Of a stretch of DNA of 5,065 nucleotides, positions 1 to 5,065 are shown in pieces. Origin of the DNA: Desulfobacterales bacterium. GTDB lineage: Bacteria; Desulfobacterota; Desulfobacteria; Desulfobacterales; ETH-SRB1. The position numbers and the translations under genes are program-made. Position 1 is the first letter of the stretch. Every line of letters begins with the position of its first letter. The notes beneath the pieces are model-generated. The model was given only the letters and a program-made list of their open reading frames with translations. It made no database searches and was not told the DNA's origin. The stretch covers positions 1 to 5,065 of the forward strand of contig JASEIZ010000036.1 of assembly GCA_030017395.1 (NCBI GenBank), written 5' to 3'.

Positions 1-58
1 GCAGGCTTATCAAGTCCGGCATGACGATTTCGGGACTTTTTACGAGTTCATCAAAATT
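1..58. repeat. Candidate dispersed repeat inside the DUF503 gene
   Basis: On the minus strand, from about position 58, the sequence reads TTTTGATGAACTCGTAAAAA and then GTC, followed around 24-8 by GTCATGCCGGACTTGATAAG. From memory, both blocks resemble intergenic dispersed repeats of deltaproteobacterial genomes, where a CGTAAAAAGTC arm precedes a GTCATGCCGGACTTGAT block. The point where this begins coincides with the loss of DUF503 family similarity after residue 36. Only one side is inside the window, so the far boundary, any terminal repeat and any target duplication cannot be seen. The resemblance is recalled rather than computed, so confidence is moderate to low. Confidence 0.42.
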
Positions 59-160
59 GTTTCGTAACCGGCTGATAATCGATCGGACAATTTTTCTTTT
101 ACCCTTTAAAGAACGACAATCATGCAGCCTGAATGTAATAATCCCTGAACCGACAACCAT
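1..160 (-). CDS. DUF503 (YlxP-like) protein, 5' part only, probably interrupted
   Basis: The ORF starts at the ATG at 160-158, 6 nt after the infB stop, and runs off the left window edge (53 codons visible). Residues 1-36 match the DUF503/YlxP family: an MVVGSGIITFRLHDCRSL beta-strand start, a basic SLKGKRKIVRSI helix entry, then RLRNNF. DUF503 genes commonly lie between infB and rbfA; the molecular role is not established. After F36 the family expects a segment like N-x-SVAEV followed by a D-x-x-QR region. Here the frame instead reads DELVKSPEIVMPDLISL, which has no resemblance to it. The DNA from about position 58 leftwards looks like a dispersed repeat, so the gene is probably broken or hybrid here. 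An assembly join is the main alternative. The ribosome binding site is weak (GAG about 12 nt upstream), suggesting translational coupling to infB. Identity of the first 36 residues is fairly sure; integrity of the gene is doubtful. Confidence 0.68.
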   Translation of the reverse strand, partial: MVVGSGIITFRLHDCRSLKGKRKIVRSIISRLRNNFDELVKSPEIVMPDLISL

Positions 161-166
161 ACTTAT

Positions 167-2737
167 TTACTCTTTCAGCTCCGGTTTAATCTCTTCCATA
201 TAGTAACATTCAATTATATCGCCAACCTTAATGTCGTTGTATTTTTCAATACCGATCCCGCATTCATAGCCGTTCTGGACCTCCTTGGCATCGTCTTTAA
301 AACGGTGCAGCGAAGAAATCTTGCCTTCATAACAGATGACGCTGTCTCTAAGGATACGCGCGGATCTTCCCCTCTCAACTTTTCCGTCTGTTACATAACA
401 ACCGCCGATTTTGCCGATTTTGGGGATATGAAAAACTTCGCGAATCTCGGCTCTGCCCAGTATCCGTTCTTCAAAGACAGAAGACATCATACCAAGGATA
501 GCATCCTTTATGTCCTTAACAACATTATAGATAATCTTATAATAACGTATATTGACATTTTCCTCATTTGCATACGCCTGAACCTTTGGAGTCGAGCGTA
601 CATTAAAGCCGATAATTATCGCTTTCGATACCGCTGCCAGGGAAATATCCGATTCAGTTATGGCCCCGGTAGCTGCATGGGTGATATTTATTTTAACTTC
701 ATCATTGGAAAGTTTTGTTAAAGAATCCGCAAGCGCCTCGATAGAGCCTTGCACATCTGTTTTTATTATAAGATTCAACTCCTTAATTTCGCCTTCCTGC
801 ATAGTCTCATAAAGTTTTTCAAGGTTTAGGCTTAATCTGCCTGTTTTTGCCAGTTCTCTTGATCTCTGCTCCCGGATACGATGCAAACTGACCTGCTTTG
901 CGTTTTTATCATCGGAAAGAGCAATAAAATCGTCCCCGGCATCAGGAACACCGGAAAGGCCGACTACCTCTACAGGCATTGACGGCCCTGCGGATCTAAT
1001 CATATACCCCCTATCGTTCAATATAGCGCGAACTTTTCCGTGGTGTATTCCACAAACCACGGAATCACCAACGCTAAGAGTGCCTTCCTGCACAAGCACT
1101 GTAGCAACAGCTCCTCTGCCGGAATCAATTTTTGCTTCAATAACATGACCATTTGACAACTTGTCGGGATTGGCCTTTAGCTCCAATAATTCCGCCTGCA
1201 AGAGTATCGCCTCGAGCAGATCGTTTATGCCGAGATTCTCCTTGGCAGAAACATTAATAAAAAAAACATCTCCCCCCCAATCCTCAGGCACAAGTCCCAG
1301 ATCGGCCAGTTCACGTTTAACGCGTTCAGGATCCGCGCCTGGTTTGTCGATCTTGTTAATAGCCACAATTATCGGCACGTTTGCGGCTTTTGAGTGGTTG
1401 ATAGCCTCAATTGTCTGTGGCATAACACCGTCGTCAGCAGCAACAACAAGAATTACAATATCTGTAACTTTTGCTCCGCGTGCGCGCATTGCACTAAAAG
1501 CTTCATGCCCAGGAGTGTCTAAAAAGACGATTTGATCTTTGTCTGTAGAAACACAATATGCGCCTATGTGTTGCGTAATGCCACCGGCTTCAGTGTCGAT
1601 TACATTGCTTTTACGTATCACATCGAGAAGAGATGTTTTACCATGATCCACGTGCCCCATAACGGTAACAACAGGGGGCCTGAAAATCAGCTTGTCAGGA
1701 TCATCCTTTTCGGTTTTTAAAATAAGTTTTTCTACAGAAGGGGATTGTTCGGCTTCATAATTAAATTCTGCGGCAATAATAGCCGCTGTATCAAAGTCTA
1801 TTGCATGGTTGACGGTTGCCATAACACCTAATGACATAAGTTTTTTTATTATCTCATTTGATTTAACTCCCATGCGTTTAGCCATATCTGACACAACAAT
1901 AGCGTCATCAATTTTAATCCTCCGCTTAATGGCTTTAGGTATTGTTATCAGAGGCTTTTGCCCCTGAACCGTTATTTTACCTTTGCCGCCCTTGCGGCTT
2001 TTTCGACTAGGATATCCCCTGTCATAAAGGTCTTTGCCTTCTATAATCTCTTTTTTTCGGAAGGAAATTTTCTTTTTGAAAAACTTTCTATCTTTAATAT
2101 CTTCTACCGGCTTCTTTTTTTCGGCCTTTTTTTTGTGTTTTTCAACAGGAACTTCGCTTATTTCAGCCGGAATTTCTTCGGTTTTTAACTCGGGCTCGAG
2201 TTTTGGTTCAATTTCAACTCTTTCCTCGGGAATTACCGGCATCTTTATAATCTTCGCAGGAATTTCTTTCTTTCGCGCTTTTTTAGGTTTCGGGGCTTTT
2301 GCGGGTTTTAATTCAACACCGGCCTTCTCTTCTTTTTGCAGATCAATAAATTCAACGGCTTGCTTAGGCTCTTCAATTATTTTGGTAAGATCTTTCTTTT
2401 TTTTAGTAACTGCTTTTTCAGGAACCCTTTTCTCAACCGGTCTTTCTTCGACCTTCTCTTCGATAGGAGTTACCTCTTTTAAAGGCTCTGCTTCAATATC
2501 CGCTTTTACCTCAACAGGTTTTTTACGTCTTCGAATAACGGTTGATTTAACACGCGTAACCTCGACATCCTGAGTCTTTGCGCCGAAAAGATCGGCTCTG
2601 ACTCTGGTCATTGTTTCCTCATCTATAGAACTCATATGGCTCTTTACCGAAATGCCCATGTCCTCTAATTTATCAAGGAGTGTCTTGTTTTGTATGTTAA
2701 GAGTCCTGGCAAACTCATATACTCTGATTTTTGCCAT
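167..2737 (-). CDS. infB: Translation initiation factor IF-2
   Basis: This is the GTPase that recruits and positions initiator fMet-tRNA on the 30S subunit and promotes 50S joining. From the ATG at 2737 it has 856 residues. An IF2_N domain (about 1-50, MAKIRVYEFARTLNI) is followed by a Lys/Glu/Pro-rich low-complexity linker (about 54-255) and a second IF2_N-like segment (about 275-330). The G domain (about 351-520) has every nucleotide-binding motif: G1 GHVDHGKT 361-368, G2 GGITQHIGA 385-393, G3 DTPGH 407-411, G4 NKID 461-464 and G5 SAK 497-499. Beta-barrel domain II, domain III (from about 640) and the C2 domain that binds fMet-tRNA (about 755-850) follow, so the protein is complete. A TTG at 2740 is also in frame, but the ATG fits better: the Shine-Dalgarno AGGAGG ends 4 nt before the ATG and only 1 nt before the TTG. 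It is third gene in the rimP-nusA-infB unit. Confidence 0.98.
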   Translation of the reverse strand: MAKIRVYEFARTLNIQNKTLLDKLEDMGISVKSHMSSIDEETMTRVRADLFGAKTQDVEVTRVKSTVIRRRKKPVEVKADIEAEPLKEVTPIEEKVEERPVEKRVPEKAVTKKKKDLTKIIEEPKQAVEFIDLQKEEKAGVELKPAKAPKPKKARKKEIPAKIIKMPVIPEERVEIEPKLEPELKTEEIPAEISEVPVEKHKKKAEKKKPVEDIKDRKFFKKKISFRKKEIIEGKDLYDRGYPSRKSRKGGKGKITVQGQKPLITIPKAIKRRIKIDDAIVVSDMAKRMGVKSNEIIKKLMSLGVMATVNHAIDFDTAAIIAAEFNYEAEQSPSVEKLILKTEKDDPDKLIFRPPVVTVMGHVDHGKTSLLDVIRKSNVIDTEAGGITQHIGAYCVSTDKDQIVFLDTPGHEAFSAMRARGAKVTDIVILVVAADDGVMPQTIEAINHSKAANVPIIVAINKIDKPGADPERVKRELADLGLVPEDWGGDVFFINVSAKENLGINDLLEAILLQAELLELKANPDKLSNGHVIEAKIDSGRGAVATVLVQEGTLSVGDSVVCGIHHGKVRAILNDRGYMIRSAGPSMPVEVVGLSGVPDAGDDFIALSDDKNAKQVSLHRIREQRSRELAKTGRLSLNLEKLYETMQEGEIKELNLIIKTDVQGSIEALADSLTKLSNDEVKINITHAATGAITESDISLAAVSKAIIIGFNVRSTPKVQAYANEENVNIRYYKIIYNVVKDIKDAILGMMSSVFEERILGRAEIREVFHIPKIGKIGGCYVTDGKVERGRSARILRDSVICYEGKISSLHRFKDDAKEVQNGYECGIGIEKYNDIKVGDIIECYYMEEIKPELKE

Positions 2738-2741
2738 CAAT

Positions 2742-2747
2742 CCTCCT
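2742..2747 (-). promoter_or_regulatory. infB ribosome binding site
   Basis: A perfect AGGAGG lies 4 nt upstream of the ATG at 2737-2735. It is the strongest Shine-Dalgarno site in the window and decides the start: the in-frame TTG at 2740 would leave only one base of spacing. infB is separated from nusA by about 50 nt and so probably initiates independently, unlike nusA, which overlaps rimP. Confidence 0.85.
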
Positions 2748-2788
2748 AAAGTTTAATTGTTTATTCTATTGTATTCCTTGGCGCGTTA

Positions 2789-4183
2789 TTAATCCTTTTC
2801 CAACATATTTTCTTTTTTGCCCGCTTCTTCACCTGAATCTTTTTGGCCATCTGATAAGGATGAAGTATGTGCTTTGTTTTGGTTGACCGGCCCATGCGAA
2901 TCGTCAGACAATTTTTCTTCGGATGTTGTCTTAGCTTCTTTTGTAATCGCCACATAATCTTTTGCGATTTCGATTAGTGTTTCGACCTTTTCTGCTGTGT
3001 CAATGTCCCTAATCTGGATCAAATCTTCCGGAGCAGCATTGCTTAATTCTTCAGCAGAAAAATAGCCTTTCTCATATAGCGCATCCGCCATATTCGTTGT
3101 CATTCCGTTCAATGCTACCAGAGAGTCGTAACCGCTTTGCATGGCCTCGCTATAACGCGCCTCACTTATGACATCGAGGTGCCATTTAGTCAATTTTGAA
3201 GCAAGCCTCACATTTTGACCATTTTTCCCAATAGCTATTGACAGAAACTCGTCCGGAACTATTACTTCCATTGAGCGGTTCTCTTCATCAATAATTACTC
3301 TGGATATTTCGGCAGGCGCCAAAGCATTGCACACAAATTTTGCAGGATCAAGCTGCCAGGATATAATGTCTATCTTCTCCCCTCTGAGCTCCTGAACAAC
3401 ATTCTGCACACGGCTTCCTTTCATTCCAACACATGCTCCGACCGGATCTATATCAGAATCATTTGATACTACCGCAAATTTTGCCCTGACCCCGGGTTCA
3501 CGAGCCGTACCCATGACCTTGACAATCCCTTCATTAATTTCAGGAACTTCTGTTTTAAAAAGATTAACAAGAAAATTAGGGTGTGTTCTGGAAAGAACAA
3601 TCTGAGGTCCGCGAGTGTCGTGCAACACATCAATTATATTCGCTCTAATTCGATCTCCACGTCGATATGTCTCTTTTGGAACCTGCTCTCTGGCTGGAAG
3701 AATACCTTCGGTATGACCAAGATTAACAATGATATTACCGCGGTCGATGCGCTGAACAATTCCATTTATTATTTCACCTTTCCTGTCGATGTAGCCGGAA
3801 TAAATTGCATCATTTTCCGCATCCTTCATCTTCTGAATAATAACCTGTTTGGCTGACTGCGCAGCTATCCTGCCAAAGGTTGAGGTGTCCATTTTTGTTC
3901 CAAGACTGTCTCCAACAGCACATTCCGGATCCAGCTTATATGCTTCTTCCATGCTGATTTGAAGATCAGGTTCGATTACCTCCTCCACAACCTCTTTAAA
4001 CTGAAACACCTCTATTTCGCCGGTTTCTTCGTTGTATTGCACTTCAATATCGACTTTGCTTCCAAACTTTTTTTTAGCAGCCGATCTTAATGCATCTTCA
4101 AGAGCCTTGATAAGAACTCCGCGCTCAATACCCTTGTCCCGGCTAATTTGATCAATGACACGCTTAATCTCCGTTATAAGCAT
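2789..4183 (-). CDS. nusA: Transcription termination/antitermination factor NusA
   Basis: NusA binds RNA polymerase and nascent RNA, prolongs pausing, stimulates intrinsic termination and takes part in antitermination complexes. The 464-residue product is complete. It has an N-terminal RNA polymerase-binding domain (about 1-130), an S1 domain (about 135-200, with GIVQRIDRGNIIVNLGHTEG), KH1 (about 205-278, GMKG loop 253-256 followed by SRVQNVVQELRGEKIDII) and KH2 (about 280-346, GKNG loop 319-322). A single helix-hairpin-helix-like segment follows (about 349-411). The last 50 residues are a polar, acidic, low-complexity tail where E. coli NusA carries acidic AR repeats; I see no second AR-type repeat. 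The start ATG lies inside the end of rimP (10-nt overlap, ATGCTTATAA), with GGAG 7 nt upstream, so translation is probably coupled to rimP. Confidence 0.98.
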   Translation of the reverse strand: MLITEIKRVIDQISRDKGIERGVLIKALEDALRSAAKKKFGSKVDIEVQYNEETGEIEVFQFKEVVEEVIEPDLQISMEEAYKLDPECAVGDSLGTKMDTSTFGRIAAQSAKQVIIQKMKDAENDAIYSGYIDRKGEIINGIVQRIDRGNIIVNLGHTEGILPAREQVPKETYRRGDRIRANIIDVLHDTRGPQIVLSRTHPNFLVNLFKTEVPEINEGIVKVMGTAREPGVRAKFAVVSNDSDIDPVGACVGMKGSRVQNVVQELRGEKIDIISWQLDPAKFVCNALAPAEISRVIIDEENRSMEVIVPDEFLSIAIGKNGQNVRLASKLTKWHLDVISEARYSEAMQSGYDSLVALNGMTTNMADALYEKGYFSAEELSNAAPEDLIQIRDIDTAEKVETLIEIAKDYVAITKEAKTTSEEKLSDDSHGPVNQNKAHTSSLSDGQKDSGEEAGKKENMLEKD

Positions 4184-4896
4184 CGATTTTCTCCATTATA
4201 ATTAATAAGCCGCGCCCTGGCAATTTCCTTAAAAGGAATAGCAATTGTCTTGTCACTGCTTAAAATTTCAACAGCTTCTTCTGATATGCCCAGTAGAACG
4301 CCCTTGAACTTTTTTTTCCCCTCAACAGATTTTAAGGTTTTAATTTCAGCAATTTGTCCTTTAAACCTTTCAAAGTCAGCCCTTTTTCCAAGAGGCCGAT
4401 TAGGCCCTGGAGATGAAACCTCCAAATTATATGGACCAATGTTTTGAAGCTCCCTGTAGTAAGCTGCGGGGAATGTTCTGCCTGACGGCAGTGCTTCGCA
4501 GCGACCGTAAGAAAGCTTGCTGTTTTCAGATTCGCTCGCTAACCCCGCAGCAAGCTGCGTGGAATGAGCTCGCTTTTGCGGTTCAAAATCCGATTTTTTT
4601 AGATCAACATCCATGTATTTGTTCATCTGTCGGCTTATATGCACACAGTCATCCAGCGTAACTCCTCCAGGCATGTCTATATAAAGACGTATTATCATAC
4701 CGGCAGAACCCCGCTGACTCTCAACATGAACCAGATCTATGCCTTCTGCTGCGCATAATAGCTCTGCCAACTCCTTTATTCGGCTGACAATTTCTTTCTG
4801 GGTTGCCCGGGGCTCTATTTTAAATTTCCGGTTTTTTTCATTAAATTCAGATCTCTTTATTTTTTTTCTTTTAGTTCTCACCTGTCTATAGCGCAT
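4174..4896 (-). CDS. rimP: Ribosome maturation factor RimP carrying an in-frame repeat insertion
   Basis: RimP assists maturation of the 30S subunit. The product has 240 residues against roughly 150-160 for the family. The N-terminal domain is recognisable at about 34-101 (LCAAEGIDLVHVE, then MIIRLYIDMPGGVTLDDCVHISRQ). It resumes at about 153 with IGPYNLEVSSPGPNRPL, and the C-terminal SH3-like domain follows at about 170-233. Between these halves, about 49 extra residues are encoded by a palindromic repeat element at 4442-4588. Removing it gives DLKKSDIGPYNLEVSSPG, which is canonical RimP. The highly conserved PGLDRPL motif reads PGPNRPL here. The first 30 or so residues are an unusual Lys/Arg-rich extension. 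The ATG at 4896 has no Shine-Dalgarno and follows a terminator U-tract closely, so the true start may lie downstream, for example the in-frame GTG at 4881. Family identity is secure; start and function are less so. Confidence 0.92.
   Translation of the reverse strand: MRYRQVRTKRKKIKRSEFNEKNRKFKIEPRATQKEIVSRIKELAELLCAAEGIDLVHVESQRGSAGMIIRLYIDMPGGVTLDDCVHISRQMNKYMDVDLKKSDFEPQKRAHSTQLAAGLASESENSKLSYGRCEALPSGRTFPAAYYRELQNIGPYNLEVSSPGPNRPLGKRADFERFKGQIAEIKTLKSVEGKKKFKGVLLGISEEAVEILSSDKTIAIPFKEIARARLINYNGENRCL
4191..4194 (-). promoter_or_regulatory. nusA ribosome binding site within rimP
   Basis: GGAG lies 7 nt upstream of the nusA ATG and inside the last codons of rimP. This supports the ATG at 4183 as the start and a coupled rimP-nusA junction. 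Confidence 0.7.
4451..4475. repeat. Palindromic block, copy A
   Basis: Arms 4452-4460 and 4463-4471 flank a 2-nt AA centre. On the plus strand, six Watson-Crick pairs and three G-T pairs form. The block agrees with copy B at 20 of 25 positions in the same orientation. The differences mostly look like C-to-T changes that have eroded one arm. Confidence 0.65.
4478..4491. repeat. Small inverted repeat inside the rimP element
   Basis: CTGCC (4478-4482), loop TGAC, GGCAG (4487-4491) form a perfect 5-bp stem directly next to palindromic copy A. It could be structure within the element or chance; the stem is short. Confidence 0.4.
4542..4566. repeat. Palindromic block, copy B
   Basis: Arms 4543-4551 (CCCCGCAGC) and 4554-4562 (GCTGCGTGG) around AA pair at 8 of 9 positions. 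It is the better-preserved copy of the block at 4451-4475. The two copies are 91 nt apart, so the same DNA is read in different frames: as HSTQLAAGLA here and TFPAAYYREL in copy A. Confidence 0.68.
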
Positions 4897-4900
4897 ATTT

Positions 4901-4935
4901 AAAAAAACAAAAAAACGGGCAACCGCCCGTTTTTT
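4901..4935 (-). terminator. Intrinsic terminator or attenuator just upstream of rimP
   Basis: CGGGC (4916-4920), loop AACC, GCCCG (4925-4929) form a perfect GC stem, extended by six A-T pairs (4910-4915 with 4930-4935). On the minus strand the stem is followed by T6-G-T7 (4914 to 4901), a strong rho-independent signature. On the plus strand only about six Ts follow, so weak bidirectional use is possible, but no plus-strand gene ends here. It either ends the upstream minus-strand transcript or acts in the rimP-nusA-infB leader; the rimP ATG is about 4 nt past the T-tract. Confidence 0.82.
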
Positions 4936-4939
4936 CTCA

Positions 4940-4967
4940 TTTATAACTCTTTTGAAATAGATAGAAA
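4940..4967 (-). promoter_or_regulatory. Weak candidate promoter before the terminator hairpin
   Basis: On the minus strand, TATAAA (4945-4940; 5 of 6 matches to the -10 consensus) is preceded after 16 nt by TTTCTA (4967-4962; 3 of 6 to the -35 consensus). Transcription would start near 4930-4935, so the hairpin would form the very 5' end of the rimP message. The region is AT-rich, where such matches are common, and the support is weak. Confidence 0.2.
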
Positions 4968-4969
4968 CT

Positions 4970-5065
4970 TTATCTGTTCAACAAAATAGCCATAAGAAAC
5001 AAATTACCCCAATCCGAACACATAGATAAAAGTCCCATCATCAAGTAGATTGCCAAAGGCAATCT
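4970..5065 (-). CDS. Possible C-terminus of an upstream membrane protein (partial)
   Basis: The minus-strand frame entering at the window edge is open for 31 codons and stops with TAA at 4972-4970, about 35 nt before the terminator stem. It is strongly hydrophobic (LPLAIYLMMGLLSMCSDWG, then NLFLMAILLNR) and would suit a terminal membrane helix. Stop-then-terminator spacing supports a real gene end. Against this, it is short, the family is not recognised, and a second frame is also open from the edge to a TAA at 5006-5004. It may equally be non-coding leader or repeat sequence. Confidence 0.33.
   Translation of the reverse strand, partial: RLPLAIYLMMGLLSMCSDWGNLFLMAILLNR
5047..5065. repeat. 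Perfect inverted repeat at the window edge
   Basis: AGATTGCC (5047-5054), AAA, GGCAATCT (5058-5065) form a perfect 8-bp stem with a 3-nt loop ending on the last base of the window. It may extend further outside. No T-tract follows it on the minus strand within the window, so it is not an evident terminator in that direction; a plus-strand terminator or part of a larger palindrome is possible. Confidence 0.55.

Larger units (their letters stand above)
4442..4588. repeat. 147-bp palindromic repeat element inserted in frame in rimP
   Basis: The ends are perfect 7-bp inverted repeats: TTTTGAA at 4442-4448 and TTCAAAA at 4582-4588. Its length is exactly 49 codons and it has no stop in the rimP frame. 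Inside are two related palindromic blocks (4451-4475 and 4542-4566) and a small hairpin at 4478-4491. The boundaries match where RimP family similarity stops and resumes, and excision restores an uninterrupted frame through GAC (Asp). I see no clear target-site duplication. It is too short to encode a transposase, so it would be a non-autonomous, MITE-like or RPE-like repeat. From memory, blocks such as CCCCGCAGCAAGCTGCGGGG occur as dispersed repeats in related genomes; I could not check this. Confidence 0.72.

Noticed and set aside
305..721. Plus-strand 138-codon open frame
   Set aside because: It is fully antisense to the conserved C-terminal domains of IF-2 and has no recognisable domain.
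1161..1535. Plus-strand 124-codon open frame
   Set aside because: It is antisense to the IF-2 GTPase domain, where the minus-strand frame has all five G motifs.
2397..2404. 8-A run in the infB message as a programmed slippage site
   Set aside because: The run encodes part of a Lys-rich linker, the zero frame stays open through a full-length IF-2, and no stimulatory structure or alternative product is evident.
2034..2573. Plus-strand 179-codon open frame, Phe/Ser-rich
   Set aside because: It lies antisense to the Lys/Glu/Pro-rich linker of IF-2, whose A-rich codons give few stops and F/S-rich translation on the opposite strand. No family features or ribosome binding site are visible.
2738..2788. 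Promoter or terminator in the nusA-infB gap
   Set aside because: The gap is short and AT-rich, with only the strong infB Shine-Dalgarno; no GC hairpin with T-tract and no convincing -35/-10 pair.
2761..2955. Minus-strand 64-codon frame overlapping the end of nusA
   Set aside because: It is an out-of-frame reading of the low-complexity NusA tail and the nusA-infB gap; no independent coding evidence.
4413..4661. Plus-strand 82-codon frame across the rimP insertion
   Set aside because: Considered as a small protein carried by the repeat element, but it extends well beyond both element ends into conserved rimP sequence and has no recognisable features.
1..5065. CRISPR array, tRNA, rRNA, transposase or defence system
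   Set aside because: No regularly spaced repeats, cloverleaf or rRNA-like sequence and no transposase or defence motifs seen on either strand; the window is a housekeeping operon with short repeats.

Overview
The window carries the 5' part of a bacterial transcription/translation operon. Every convincing gene is on the minus strand, so transcription runs from high to low coordinates: rimP (ribosome maturation), nusA (elongation/termination factor), infB (initiation factor IF-2), then the start of a DUF503 (YlxP-like) gene cut by the left window edge. rimP and nusA overlap by 10 nt, nusA and infB are separated by about 50 nt, and infB and the DUF503 gene by 6 nt, so one polycistronic unit is likely. 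Gene order and protein flavour (IF-2 with a long Lys/Glu/Pro-rich linker; a DUF503 N-terminus of the MVVGSGIITFRLHDCRSL type) suggest a Desulfobacterota/Deltaproteobacteria genome, possibly Desulfobacterales. That taxonomic call is family knowledge plus impression, not a search result.

Region by region: positions 4970-5065 may hold the hydrophobic C-terminus of an upstream minus-strand gene. A strong intrinsic terminator hairpin sits at 4910-4935 and its U-tract ends only about 4 nt before the annotated rimP ATG. rimP occupies 4174-4896, nusA 2789-4183, infB 167-2737 and the DUF503 gene start 1-160. No gene-free stretch exceeds 300 bases.

The genes work together in gene expression. RimP assists 30S assembly, NusA binds RNA polymerase and nascent RNA, and IF-2 brings initiator tRNA to the ribosome. 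DUF503 proteins are usual neighbours of infB and rbfA with no settled function.

The most interesting observation is a 147-bp palindrome-rich element (4442-4588) inside rimP. It is bounded by perfect 7-bp inverted repeats, is exactly 49 codons long with no stop, and its conceptual removal rebuilds a canonical RimP sequence in frame. It looks like a short non-autonomous repeat that has become part of a conserved protein, comparable in principle to Rickettsia palindromic elements. A second, different repeat-like sequence appears to break the DUF503 gene after about 36 codons. A third point of interest is how rimP-nusA-infB is transcribed, given the intrinsic terminator immediately before rimP.
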